Of a stretch of 64,000 nucleotides of DNA, positions 43,348 to 54,329 are shown piece by piece. The translations under genes were made by a program, and so were the position numbers. This DNA is from Prorocentrum cordatum (taxonomy: Eukaryota; Sar; Dinophyceae; Prorocentrales; Prorocentraceae), in assembly GCA_963575745.1 (NCBI GenBank), contig CAUYUJ010003669.1:669289-733288 (forward strand). The letters run 5' to 3'. Below the pieces are notes generated by a model that saw nothing but the letters and a program-made list of their open reading frames with translations, had not been told where the DNA came from and did not search any database. Position 1 is the first letter of the stretch; every line of letters begins with the position of its first letter.

Positions 43348-44415
43348 GGTGAAGGAGACGCGGGTGCGACGCGGCAGGGAAGAAAACCAGAACCCCTCGA
43401 AACATGTGGGAAAAAAACTTCAATGAAGCGCTGTGCGTATGGTACGGGCGGGTACAAGCAAGGACCACGTGCAACCAGTTGGATGATGGTCAGGTCACGC
43501 GTGGACGTGAACTGCTTGCAAGCATTTCGAAATCAGGTCATTTGTGTCCTCGCTTGAAGCTCGCCTGCTTTGATCAACATGCAGACAAGTACAAATCGAA
43601 TCAGATCCTAGCCTTCGAGGTGGCCATGGTAATTTGGGTTATAAACTGAGGACAGAAGGGCGAACGGAAATGAATGGCCAGAGGGGTTGGACAGGACGCG
43701 GGAGGAAGGAGCATAAAGGAACGCACGGATGGGCGGAGCGCGGGGGCTGTCAGAAAAGGTGAGGAACAGACAGCGATCATCACGTTCATAAGCACAGAAA
43801 AAAGCGCAACAAAAACGGTGCTGGCGAGTGCCTCGGAGATCTCCACCAGTCGGCTGCAGTCGGACCGCTTCCAGCTTTCAGCTCCAACAAGACCATCCTT
43901 GACTCCGGGAGGGCTCTGCCAACGGCTCTCTACCTTGCCCTGCTCCGTCCATTCCCTTCCATTCCCTTCACCTCCCACAGCGTTCCTTGCCCTCCTTCCC
44001 TCTGGTTGCCCATGGTGTCCCTTCCCCATTATTCTCTCTGGTTGCCCTTGCTCCTTTTACTCCCCTGCTGCAGCTGGCCCCCCCCTCTGCCTCCTCCTCC
44101 TCCTCGCACGCAGCCGCAGGCGCATCTGTTCTCACAGTCGGACCGATCGCCCCCCTGGCCGTGGAAAGTATGCTCCTGGGCCTGTCGGGAGGCCCCGGCC
44201 AGACCGTACATCAGGAAGTCCAGCTCCGCATCCTGCTCCTCCCCATGATCCTCCCCGTGGGAACCCAAACCGTGGTGACAGAGCGCGCAGTGACCCGGGA
44301 ATCCCCAGCGACCTCACCGCGCGGTCCGCCACCTCATGGCTTTGGCACCCCAGAGCACCAGTCGACCGAGAACGACCCGAGTCCCAAGACCGTGCGGTGA
44401 CCTCGAACCCCACTT
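43348..44415. other. No gene seen; unique-looking stretch
   Basis: 43400-43900 is less GC-rich. A 417-codon plus-strand frame (43674-44927) exists but runs straight through the F2b foldback and the F14 repeat, so it is most likely accidental. Confidence 0.4.
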
Positions 44416-44667
44416 TGGTGGACCCAACAGGGGGTCCAGCTAAAACGGGGTGGTGTAATAGATTTTTGGCAAATTATATTGCAAACTTATTGCGCCAGAG
44501 AATTGTGATGCATTGCATTGCAACGAAACTATTGCACGCGAAAGCCCAACACTACATTTGCGCCCCAGAATGTATTGCACGCCCCATATGTATTGCAACC
44601 CCACAGATCTATTGCACCAAATCTATTGCACCACCCCCTTGTCGCTGGACCCCCTTTTGGGTCAACT
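44416..44667. mobile_element. MITE-like foldback F2, copy b (well preserved)
   Basis: The left end GACCCAACAGGGGGTCCAGC and the inverse of the right end GACCCAAAAGGGGGTCCAGC pair, then (G)GGGTGGTG(T/C)AATAGATTT on both, giving about 50-bp TIRs. The interior shares TTGCGCCAGAGAATTGT, TTGCACGCGAAA and ACATTTGCGCC with copy a at 10908-11155. It is AT-rich relative to its surroundings. Confidence 0.85.
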
Positions 44668-44789
44668 GGACCCACGCTGACTCACCACACACGCCCTCCT
44701 CGGAATGGCTGTGGCTTCTGGGTCATAACTCGGGCTTCCAGGTCATAACTCGTCGTCGTCGTCGCCGTCGCCGTCTTCCGTCGGCGTCG

Positions 44790-44935
44790 GCGTCTTGGAA
44801 GTTTTCTGAGCCTTCCCCGAAGACACCGACAGCTGCTCAGAAGGCGCGAGGGCCTGTGAGAAGTCCCGCCACCTTTCTGAGAAGGCCTTCTCCCTCTCGG
44901 CTTCTCCCCTCGCTCGCCACCGACTGACGGTTTCG
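44790..44935 (+). repeat. Dispersed repeat F14, copy c
   Basis: GCCTTCCCCGAAGACACCG, GCTCAGAAGGCG, TTTCTGAGAAGGCCTTCTCC and CCCTCGCTCGCCACCGAC, in the same order as 10740-10895. Confidence 0.5.
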
Positions 44936-45217
44936 TCGGTTCCTGGGGGTCTCCCTGCCTCGGGCGGAAGGGGGGGGGGCACCATCACCAACCATCGCGC
45001 CACGCCCACGGGGCCACGACCGCAGAGGGGGGAGGGGAGCGATCCCATTGGCGAGGGCCTTGGCGAGGCCCACGGACGTAGCGTACCCATCCAGCGGGCG
45101 GGGGAGGAGGGCTCGATCCCATATGCCTTGGGAGGGGAGGGGGTGGACAACCCTAGATCGGGGGGAACGAAAGTGGGGGATAGCAAAGGGTAGGGTAGAG
45201 AATCAGCTCACGTAGCT

Positions 45218-46166
45218 TACGTAGCACCCCGCAATTGCGGATAAGAGTGAGGGGGCGGGCGCGGGCGAAGCGGGCGTCGAGCCAGCGGACCTCGTGGCCC
45301 TCACCTTCCCTGTCGATGGCGCCCTCTTCTTCCTCCTCCTCCTCCTCCTCCTCCTCCTCCTCCAGCTCCTCCTCCTCCTCCTCCTCCTCTTCCTCGTCCG
45401 CGTCCTCGTTCTCCTCGTCGTCGTTTCTCATCGTCGTCGTCGTCCTTATCGTCCTCCTCGTCCTCATCGTGGGTCGCGGGTGGGTCGCCGATGCAAAAGA
45501 AAGCCGCGGCAAGCGCCGAAATTTTGGTTTGTTCAGTGATTGTAGTTTGGGTCGCGGGTGGGTCGCGGGCTCTCCACCTCCACCTGGAAGGAATTCAAAA
45601 ACAGCCCGCCGCAGGCGCCGAAATTTTGATTTGTACACTGAACGCGGTTTGGGTCGCGGGTGGGTCGCAGGTTCTCCACCTGGAACGAATGCAAAAGAAA
45701 CCCGCCGCAGGCGCCGAACATTTTGGGTGAGTCGCGGGGTGGGTCGCGGGTGGGTCGCGGGTGGGTCGCGGTGGGTCGCGGGTGGGTCGCGGGTGGGTCG
45801 CGGGTGGGTCGCGGGGTGGGTCGCGGGTGGGTCGCGGGTGGGTCGCGGGTGGGTCGCGGGTGGGTCGCCGGGGGGGATCTCGGGGTGGGTCGCGGGCGGG
45901 TCGCGGGGTGGGTCGCGGGTGGGTCGCGGGTGGGTCGCGGGTGGGTCGCGGGGTGGGTCGCGGGTTGGTCGCGTGGTGGGTCGCGGGTGGGTCGCGGGTG
46001 GGTCGCGCGGTGGGTCGCGGGTGGGTCGCGGGGCGGGTCGCGGGTGGGACGACGACAACAACAAATAACAAAGAACAAACAACAACAATAATCCGCATCG
46101 CGGAAATCCACTTCAGCCACGCACCCAGGGACAGTGAATGACCGTTCGGTTCAGCCCCCTCACTCT
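45218..46166 (-). mobile_element. F10 insertion: composite repeat element inside F9c
   Basis: Read on the minus strand it starts AGAGTGAGGGGGCTGAACC, then CGGTCATTCACTG and GTGGCTGAAGTGG, a (TTG)n run, about 28 copies of an 11-bp ACCCACCCGCG unit, three copies of a roughly 95-bp unit (GGCGCCGAAATTTTG), a GGA/CCT tract, and CCCGCCCCCTCACTCTTATC near the other end. The AGTGAGGGGGC word is inverted near the two ends (46157-46166 and 45245-45255), suggesting short TIRs. Related pieces stand at 38801-38935 and 40440-40800. No ORF with a known domain. Confidence 0.7.
45720..46055 (+). repeat. 11-bp G-rich minisatellite (GGGTGGGTCGC)n
   Basis: About 28 copies, with a GGGG variant every few units. 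The regular G runs could support quadruplex structure on the plus strand. The inverse array is at 40615-40755. Confidence 0.9.
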
Positions 46167-46258
46167 GATTTCCCAGCGCCTCCCAGCGCAGGGAGGCACC
46201 CATGTGCGGCGGGGCCGAAACCGGCTGCATGCAGCAGATTTCGTAACCCCCCCTTTCA

Positions 46259-46599
46259 GCGGGCGGGGGAGGAGGCATGCCGATCCTCATCCCCAGCGGC
46301 GTGCCCTGGGCCCCACTGGCCGATTTAGCCCCCTAGATGGGGATATAGGCCGTTCCCATCGGGTTTCGAGGGGCGTATCCCCAACTGGGGTGGTAATTTG
46401 GTGGGGGTCTCGAGGATAGGAATGGGGGTCGGTTAAACGATACTGGGGGGGGGAGGGGCAATCCTAGAGCATACACACCGCTCATGAGCCCAGGAGCAGT
46501 GGATGTGAAGAGATCCCGTCGCCCGAGATTGAGGGACGATGCCCTCCCCCCCGAACCACACTATTCCCGGAGATCCGAGGCCCCGAAGATTTTGGAGCG
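46259..46599. other. No gene seen
   Basis: Short mixed stretch; nothing recognised. Confidence 0.3.
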
Positions 46600-46720
46600 G
46601 CTCAAACTAGCTTAGATGATTTTCGGCCCCCGGGGGCCCTCGACGGACCCCACGGCCATCAAAAAACTACTCAGGACGAAAAGCCGGCCCTATAGGGGGG
46701 CCACGCATGGAAAACGCATT
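46600..46720 (+). repeat. Dispersed repeat F19
   Basis: TTTTCGGCCCCCGGGGGCCC, CCATCAAAAAAC and CTCAGGACGAAAAGCCGG; related to 11655-11790 and 48275-48400. Confidence 0.5.
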
Positions 46721-46839
46721 GGAGCGCCGGTTGTCTGGGCGCCAGGACTACCCCCCCAACGCTGCCCCGTGTTCAGACTTCGAGGATTGTGGCTGGGGCG
46801 TTGGCGGTTGAGCAAGTGTTCAAGAAAATCCTGAATCCT

Positions 46840-46970
46840 GAAACATGGAACCAACATTCCCAACAATTTCGTAATCAAAAACATGGTTGGCGTGACAGGG
46901 GTCCTGCCTGGACAGACTGCATGATTGGCCAACCACCATGTCGATTACGCAATCGTGGCTAGGCATGTTT
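46840..46970. mobile_element. Foldback element F17
   Basis: CAATTTCGTAATCAAAAACATGGTTGGC (about 46864-46892) pairs with the inverse of 46928-46955 (CGATTGCGTAATCGACATGG). AACATG words extend the pairing outward. Loop about 35 bp. Single copy. Confidence 0.55.
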
Positions 46971-47394
46971 GGGCAGCCTCTACCTTGAAGAAAGCAGACA
47001 GCAGAAACCACCATCGCACTGATGACCACCAAATTAATCATTCCAACTGTTGCTGCCGGCACTCCTCCCCCCCCAGAATCGACGCTTTCGTCCCGACTTG
47101 TTTCTGTTCACGCTCCCGGGGCCGGAAGACGGCCTCCGTAGGCCGAGAACGTCCAAAAACCGGCCGTCGCGATCGTTGTGCGTCGGTCGCCCAGATTTGA
47201 AGGCCCCCCGCCTTGCAGCAGCAGAAGCTCTACTGCTGCCGCCAGTGGTGTCTCCCGCTGCCGTTTGGGACGATCCGGGCAATCCGCGGAACGCTTTCGG
47301 CGAGGCGCAGCTCATGGGAAGCATCCTGAGGCTTGGGAACCGACGAGCACTGGCGAAATCGCTCAAAAACCTAGAACATCGTCCTCCTCACCCT
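46971..47394. other. No gene seen; repeat F21 copy
   Basis: 47260-47385 carries CGGCGAGGCGCAGCTCA, GGAAGCATCCTGAGGCTTGG and AAAACCTAGAACATCG, matching 33680-33800. Confidence 0.45.
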
Positions 47395-47665
47395 CTTCTT
47401 CGCTCTCCTCCTCCTCCTCCTCCTCCTCCTCTTTCTCCTCCTCCCCTGGGATCAGACGCCGCAAACAAAATTACAGCACGGCGAAACATCACGACCAGAG
47501 CCCTGGAACCGATCGTTCTGAGCCATCTTTCGAGCCAGATGGATCTGTGATGGCCCCGAGGGCTCGGTGTGCAAAAACTGGAACGCCCGGACCTAAGGTT
47601 CCTCCTCCTCCTCCTCCTCCTCCTCCTCCTCCTCCTCCTCTTCCTCCCCTCTCCTCCCCTCTCCT
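47395..47665 (+). repeat. CCT tracts flanking a dispersed repeat F20 copy
   Basis: CTC/CCT runs at 47395-47445 and 47598-47665 bracket an F20 copy (47450-47585: GGGATCAGACGCCGCAAACA, GCGAAACATCACGACCAGAG, GATCGTTCTGAGCCATCTTTC). Confidence 0.6.
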
Positions 47666-48274
47666 CCCCCCTCCCCAGCGGAGTCTTCGAGAGCTCGCCG
47701 CGCCGCGGCGGCACCGGCGGCGGCCGTGGGGTGGCCGGCCCTGGAGACATCCGGGTTTCGGGGGCCTCGGGGCGGGGCAGGCCAGCGGGCCGCGGGCGGT
47801 GCCGTCGCAGGCGGCGGAGGGAGGGAAGGGTTAAGCCCTGAAGTGCCATGTGGGAACTGCTCTCTCGGAGCAGGAGCATGCCGTAGACGCTCTCTATGAC
47901 TTCTCCGACCTTGTAGCGGTTGCAGCGCGTCGAACGCAACGGTCGCGTTGTCTATAGACGCATCCACCTCGAATGTCGTAACGCGTATACAGATACGCAC
48001 ATATATGTTCATACAGTTGCAACGACACCAATGCGTCCTTAGACGCTCACGGTATTTGGCATAGGCCCCTTGACTTGCGTCATCTGGAAGGAGGTAGATT
48101 TAGCCCCCAAGATCAATCAACATCGCAATGAGAGCCGGATCGGGCTCCATCGGAACGGAGTCGGAATCGAATCCGTCAGGACGCACAAGGATGCACACCA
48201 GCGCCATGCAGGCACAGAGCCGCACTGGATCGAAAGAAACATCGGAACATCGGAATCGAGTCGGATCAGGCAAA
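47666..48274. other. No gene seen
   Basis: GC-rich to 47840, then a less GC-rich stretch with GAATCGGA words (48150-48270). No domain recognised. Confidence 0.35.
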
Positions 48275-48715
48275 ACGAATGCATTTTGTAATTTTCGGGC
48301 TCTGGGGGCCCTCGCTGGGCCCCGGAACCGTCAACAAAAACAACTGAAGGTGAAAATCCGGTCCTGGAGAATAGATCGAGATCCTTGGGAGTCCACGTTG
48401 TGGAAAAGTGAACACGTCCCGGGTCTGGACTAGTGGGCATCTTCTCCTGGGAGATCCTCGTGGGGACGAGTAGAAGCTAACAGACCCCATGGGGGGGCCA
48501 TCACGCCAAAATCGCACACATTGAGCCCGCGATCGCCACCAATTAACCAATTTTGGCGGGAACCTGCCAGATCAAGCCGAATTTCCACCACGGAGCGTCG
48601 ATGGGAATTCACTATCCCAGGACTTGCACTGTAAAAGGATGGGGTCTGGGAGCGATGGGCCCACAGGCACTGGCCCGGCGCGCCCGATCGAAACCGCGCG
48701 CCCCTAAGATCAGGG
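48275..48715. other. Diverged repeat F19 copy, then no recognised feature
   Basis: 48285-48400 has TTTTCGGGCTCTGGGGGCCC and GTCAACAAAAAC as in the other F19 copies. The rest has no recognised content. Confidence 0.4.
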
Positions 48716-48871
48716 TTAGGTCGGGCATGTCCTCCTACAAGAAAATTTTGACGAAAATTGACACATATTCGAATAATACTCAAACATAATCAAACATAGT
48801 CGGAAAATCGTCCCCAGAATATTGGTAGACTATTTTTGAATTTCCCCCCTGTAGGGGGACATGCCCGACGT
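48716..48871. mobile_element. MITE-like foldback F1, copy b, with 10-bp target duplication
   Basis: The left end TTAGGTCGGGCATGTCCTCC and the inverse of the right end ACGTCGGGCATGTCCCCCTA pair. The interior is AT-rich and shares CAAACATAGTC and AATCGTCCCC with F1a. It is flanked by AAGATCAGGG (48706-48715) and AAGATCAAGG (48872-48881), a 9/10 direct repeat. Confidence 0.85.
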
Positions 48872-48881
48872 AAGATCAAGG

Positions 48882-49559
48882 CGGGGCGTTTTTGATCGCA
48901 CCGGGCGGTTTCGCCAGGCCTCGGACCATCGGACCATCAAAGATCGGCCCAGCTCGACAAATGCCGCTAGACGACGGCGTTGAGGGCTCCAGTCGCGATT
49001 CGTCGCGATGCTGCTATTTTTGTTCGCAGCCTCGGATCTCAGGAGCCAGCCACTGCGAAGAGAGAAACAAGGAAAGAGATGGGGGGAGGGTCTAGTTCGA
49101 GTTTCGAACTATCCGACGTAGTCGTTGGGGACAGTGAAAGACCACGGTGAAGCTGCTCAGCCTTGCTAAGATGCTTCGGCCACAGGTCCGCCGTCAGCCT
49201 AATGAGGTACGCGCGACGGTGGGGCTTCACATACAACAGCCGATCCCTGAAGCAACCCCATGTCATACATAACCAAACACCTGGCACCTTTTTCAAGCCT
49301 CATCTGATGTGAACTACGTGCCCACCCCCAAGCAACATGGAACCGCCCCCACGAGGGTAAACAGGCGAGCTGACTATTGATGGTACGAGGGATAAAACAC
49401 GGCTTCTTTCTGGGTACTGGTTCCTAGGCATATGGTGCACTGTCTGCGGTCATCCGAAAACACACATGCTGCGATAACAAAGAAGACGCAACAGAGCGAG
49501 AAAGAGGGGGCGGAAGGAGGATGGGGAGGAGGAGTCCCCTTTCTCCTCACAGAGCCACT
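48882..49559. other. No gene seen; F20 fragment and possible 3' region of LINE-B
   Basis: CGCGATGCTGCTATTTTTGT with TCGCAGCCTCGGATCTCAG at about 48995-49035 is an F20 fragment. Part of 49050-49559 may be 3' sequence of the degraded LINE-B, whose 3' end I cannot place. Confidence 0.4.
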
Positions 49560-49560
49560 C

Positions 49561-50260
49561 CTACCCAGTTCCTCGGCGACCAACGTGTCGCACGTGGCTC
49601 TGAACAGAATGCAGTTCCTGAGCGGGCACACGAGCGCGGTCAGCCGCCTGGGCGGCTAGATGATCAACTACTGCGTTGCCAATCGCAAGCCAAACAAAAA
49701 ATTCTCGACCAACTATCTGCTCGGGGGTCAAGTGTGACTTGACGAACACAGGCACCGACATGACTCCTATCCTGCGCCGCATCCGTTTTCCAAGGGCGAA
49801 CCATACATACATTAGCGTTAGGCCCAGACGGCCTGGAATACAGGCCCTCGTTTGCTGTATAAAAACCCGAGCGACCACGTCGCAATTAGTGATGCAACAC
49901 ATCGTTCCCGATGTGGCCCCCGAAGAAGCTGCAATGCACGTAACTCCCCTCGAGGCACAGCCTGTCGGTTTTCAGCCGACGGGTCACTGACAGACGCTCT
50001 CACGCAGACTGGTTCCGAAAAGTGTAATACAGCAGCATATATGCCCACACGAGTGAACCTGGCATCACGCGCCTGCTTCCCTCCACTGGCGTCTCCAAAG
50101 ACAACCAGAGGATCCCAGATATTCCCATGTCCAAGACAAGCCCCCAAAATCTCCGAATTAACTCCAGTGATCGCCCAGTGTTCCTGATGAGGGGGAGGAA
50201 AGACCTGAGCGTGAGCTGACGGGAGCAGCCCGCGTAGCCATAGACACGGCTCGGCATCCA
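49561..50260 (-). pseudogene. LINE-B RNase H domain, split in two frames
   Basis: The first part (about 50150-49960) has DPLVVFGDASGG followed by VPRGELRALQLL, the first catalytic Asp and the Glu helix of RNase H. The second part, in another frame (49902-49561), has VKSHLTPEQIVGREFFVW then IGNAVVDHLAAQAA, the C-terminal GN-x-x-x-D helix typical of element-encoded RNase H. A frame break lies near 49820-49960. In an intact element this domain removes RNA from the RNA-DNA hybrid. Confidence 0.7.
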
Positions 50261-50836
50261 CCTGGGCATGCGCAGTTGGAACGCACTCCTCACTAGCCTG
50301 ATACGTCTCGGCTCCTTGGTTGGCCTCGCAGCTCCACCCTCGATGGAACATTGTCCCTGGGAACTTCTCGCATCGCGGGCGAGGAACGTCGTGCCCCCCT
50401 TTGATATCCTCGCTCCTCCTGGCTCTCGTCCACGAACCTCCGCGCGCGACTGAGACGGGATGCTCTGCAAAGGAAGCGCCCGTTGTCGCGGGGTCGTCCT
50501 CAATAAGGTTGCCCTTCAACTCAGCTGATGGGAATTTCCACTCGGCCAGATCCCCGCATGCATCGCTCTCAGGTGCGATCCATCGAGAGGACTCCACTGG
50601 GCCCCACCCCGCTTCCAATAGATGCAACATGACGACTCCCGTGGGACCGCGATCCGGACGAGACCGATGTCCTGGACCTGTTCTGCGAAATTTGGCCAGC
50701 AGCTTGGGCCATGCCCGCGAAATACTGGGCCGAAAACTCGGCACAATGAACCATTGATTTAGCCGCACCTGCAAACATGCTCGTGGCAGCGCGTTGATCG
50801 GGCCCCCTCCAAGGCGGCGCAAATCCAAACATGCGG

Positions 50837-51859
50837 TTAAGCGAGGCCCCTTGCAGCTCCAGAAACGCAATGCAATTGGCGGGCGTGCAGTTCTGCAGCA
50901 AATGCGCCTGCCCTGGTGAGCCTGCTGGTGGCATGATATCGTCTGGCTGCCCTCGCGAAACCGACCACCTCGCGGCGCGTGGGTCGTAATCTCAATGCCC
51001 TTTTGGTGCGGACCTGGCGGGCGTGGCAACGTCCGCCCTCTACATCGGCCCCCGGTTGCCCTGCTTGCACGCTGGCTTTCGCCTCAAAGCCTCGAAGTTG
51101 CAGCTCGCGTGCAACGCGGCGCGCATCCCCGGCGCGCGTGCACAAAGTAATGCTCTTAGGCGATGCAGCGAGCTGGTGTTCACGAAGAGCTTCGCATGTG
51201 TCTAGCAAGCCTGCTAAGCGATTGCTCCTTAGAGCCCTGCTCGAGGCATGTGCGCGCCAGGCAAGATCGTCGATCCAGATGCGCGAATACATGCCTGGAT
51301 GCGCGGTGGTCATGCGGGCGAACATGAAACGTGTGAGGCAGCGTGCGAATCGAGTTCCCCCATCGGATGCCCTGCGAAATGCTGGGGGGGCCTTGCCCCA
51401 AAGCGCGCGGCATGGGGCGACGCGACAGCTCCAAATGCAACATAACTGGGGATATCCCACGCGCATAGCTGCTGGGATTAACCAAAACCATTCCATGGAA
51501 TCGCAGTACCCGTGGATATCCAAAAGCTAAGCCCCCTCCACGACCGCGCGTAAAACGGCTTCTCGCAAAGCAGCGTTTCCGATTGCAGCAGCGCCCCATC
51601 CGGGCTCAGACTATGCCGCCCAAGACTCAACGAGCGGTTCCCGCGCTAGACTCCAAATCCTCGCAACCATGGCAAATGGCCCAACGACCCCGCCCCCGGA
51701 AGATTTCTCGGGCAGCAAGCATCCCATAATGAGGCCCAGCTGCGACGGCCACACCAACGTCTCATAAAGCTTGGACAGCTCAAGGAATGCAACACCTGGC
51801 CGGCGCTCAGTGCCAGTGGGTGAAAGCACGCCCGCCCCCGTGCCTGTCTTGGGTCGCAT
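50837..51859 (-). pseudogene. LINE-B reverse transcriptase, frameshifted
   Basis: The 5' piece (51859-51611) has LPEKSSGGGVVGPFAMVARI then WSLAREPLVESW, which fits the LIPK-x-GG-RPI...R-W-R...W block of RNase H-type LINE RTs. A second piece in another frame (51523-50837) begins DIHGYCDSM, the motif-A region with its catalytic Asp, followed by GYP. It carries WIDDLAW near 51270, matching the catalytic YxDD loop with Trp in place of Tyr. The polymerase signature is thus still visible while the frame is broken at least once near 51530-51610. Confidence 0.65.
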
Positions 51860-51899
51860 AGCGCGAGCTGCTTTCCGAATCTCCCCCGTGGGTAATGGC

Positions 51900-53409
51900 G
51901 AGCTGGCCTTCGCGCGTGGCCGCGCACGCTCGCGCGAAAGCGTCGTGAAGCTCGTCCTCGTCGAGTTCCTTGGGGGGCCATGGATTCCTGAACCCCATCG
52001 GCCATCGAATCGACGGTATCCTTCGGGGGGAGGGGGGCCTGGGACCCGACGATCACATCATCCGCAGGGATGGGGTTCCTGGCGCATGGCCGCGCGGAGG
52101 GCTCCTGCCGAGGGCGACTGGATCATCCACTCCCGAGAACCGTTGAGATATACTCTGGGCACGCGTCGCCTGCATCGGCCAGCGATCCGCTGAGTTGCTG
52201 CGACGCACGTGGCCAGCCCATGCTGGCTGCCAAATGCGCCGTTCTGAAGGGGGGCTTGCCAACCCGACCGCGAAGGGCCCGTGTCATGGCGCCATCCGCG
52301 ATGAGACTGACCCGGGCGCTCTCGAGGAAGATCCCTACAAGCCTGCTCGAGCAGTTGTTGCTGAGTGTATCCCGAGCTTCGATTCCCGCGGTTGTCACAG
52401 CGTTGCAATGCCGCGTAGACCTTCCCCCACCATGGAGCAACCGCACCCCTGCGCGGCGCCGGCCTGCCTGCATTCGGCATCCGACCCTGTGATACCTGAA
52501 AGCGATAACCCTGAGATCGAGATGGCGTCGGCGGCACCTCAAGTCCACGACGCTCGTAAACCGCCCGTTCCAATGTCGCCGCCTATGGCCCGTGCAGAGC
52601 CGAAGCGGGGGCAACGGAAGGGTGCCCAAGCCTCGCGGCTACGGGCGATGCAAAGGCATCAGAGGCTGGCGCTGAGACGGAGGGATGAAGCCAACCGCCG
52701 CTCCGGCGTCAATCCACACGTCGTCGGGAATGAAGAATCTAACCTCGCATCCATCACCCCGGGGGGGGGGGCGGCCCCACAGACGCGCTCGGGGGGGAGG
52801 GGGGGGGGGGGGGGGCGACGTCGGAGGCGAGCGGCGCGTTGGCATCGTCGTCTGCAGCAGCGCGGCTCTCGAGAGGTGGCGCGAGCCCCCAGGAAGTGCT
52901 AGGAATGCGCTGTGGCATGTGAACACACGGTGGCCTCAGGGCTCCGCGCAAAAGGCATGGGGGGCTCAATGCCGGCGCCGGGTCCGCCAGCTGTCCTCGG
53001 CCCCACATCCCTCGCAACGAGGGCAGCGTCGCTATGGCCAGCTGGCGAGCTGGCGCTCCCAAGCCAGGAGTTTTTTCGCGAATTTTGGCTCGTCCGCCCA
53101 TGGGCCTTCCTCCGACGGGACATCGGGCTCGACGTCGAAGGGGCGCGTGTCTGTCTCGCCCACCGCGGTCGAAGCTCCACCGCTGATCGGACCCTGCTCC
53201 TGAGACGGTTGGGTCGAGCCCCGCAAATCCCCGAAAAGCTGTTGATATCGGTCCCGCGTCTTAGCCGCGCTGGACTGGGACTGGGTGCCCTACCTGCGCG
53301 CGACAGCTGGGACTTAGAGCCTGGAGTAGGGGCCCCACGAGGTCGACCGACCTGAAGGGGCCCGGCCGGCAAGACTAAACGCCTGGCGAGGAACTGTTTC
53401 CCCGGGGCC
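51900..53409 (-). pseudogene. LINE-B linker between endonuclease and RT, unrecognised
   Basis: By position this should encode the endonuclease-RT linker and the start of the RT. Open minus-strand frames exist (for example 52058-52573 and 52899-53591) but I see no diagnostic motif. A long G run at 52760-52816 may be a local expansion that broke the frame. Confidence 0.35.
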
Positions 53410-54329
53410 CTAAGAGACAAACCGGGGCCGCAGCGCGTCTTCCCGCGGGCGCTCGCGAAAGGGGCGACCTCGATCGAGCGGGCGGCGGCAGCGAAGCTTC
53501 TGACCACATAGTCGTTGCGACTTCCTTCTCTGCCCGCGTCGCAAGCGCGATTCATGGGGGGCCTTCGCGACCTCGCCCCCTGCCCGCGCAAGCAAGCCAG
53601 AGGCAGCTAAAGTGGTAGAAGTCACGTTGAAGCCGCCCATGACAATCCGCGGGAGTTAGAGAGGGGCTAGGAAAGATCCAGGTCTAGAAACAACGGTGAC
53701 GGTTGCAATCGGCCACCCCTATCGCAGCGCACCCGTAGAAGGTAGCTGGGACAAAAGAATATCGAACCATGTGAACGTTAGCAGCTGTGAAACCGTCGAT
53801 CATTGACTGACCGTCAACTTGGAGACCGAAGAGATGCTCTGGCGGAGGGCCCGTCGAGTGCACCTGCATGCGCCCAGGGGCAAGGACCCACTTGCCACCC
53901 TCGGTGGCCTTCTCGACTCCCGAGGCGCAAGATGTTTCCCCCGTGGCTCAAGCTGGATTAGGCATGAGCCGCAGATTCGCAGCTCGAGCCTCGCGAACCA
54001 AAGGCAACAGTACAAGTCTAGAGACATGTGTCTCAACAAGGAAAAACAACTTCAAATGCCGGCGCGAGTGGGCCTCCTGGATGAATTTCCACACCTTGTC
54101 ACCTACGGCAGAGAAGTTGCCATGCACAAGCTGCATCGAATCATCATTCCCCTTGGGCTCTTGCCTGCGCGAAATACTAAGCAAAATTGGCGCGGCGCAC
54201 GCCCCGTCTCCGAGGTCACGCGGGCTGCCGCGGCTCGCGAAAGTGGGCGCGGTACTTCTGCTCAGATGACGATCGCCCACATCTAAACACAGACTGTCGT
54301 CGTCGTCGATTGCCACAGCCGCAGCCTCC
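53410..54329 (-). pseudogene. LINE-B endonuclease (exonuclease-endonuclease-phosphatase fold), broken
   Basis: Two pieces are recognisable. At about 54045-54000, LKLFFLVETHVSR fits the catalytic Glu motif (QE/VET followed by a His or Arg) of LINE endonucleases. At about 53650-53570, RIVMGGFNVTSTTLAASGLL fits the GDFN strand, but the Asp is replaced by Gly (GGFN). Further on, SRNDYVVRS near 53515 resembles the (R)IDYxLVS strand. The pieces lie in different frames with stops between. In intact relatives this domain nicks target DNA to prime reverse transcription; the lost Asp and frame breaks make that unlikely here. Confidence 0.6.

Larger units (their letters stand above)
45158..46258. mobile_element. 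Foldback F9, copy c, split by a 949-bp insertion
   Basis: The left part 45158-45217 (GGGGGATAGCAAAGGG...AATCAGCTCACGTAGCT) and the right part 46167-46258 (GATTTCCCAGCGCCTCCC...GCATGCAGCAGATTTCGTAA) join exactly at the point where copies a and b read ACGTAGCT|GATTTTCCC. The bases between (45218-46166) are therefore a later insertion, F10. Confidence 0.8.

Noticed and set aside
43674-44927. 417-codon plus-strand open frame
   Set aside because: It runs through the F2b foldback and F14 repeat; the equivalent frame is not kept in the other F2 copy.
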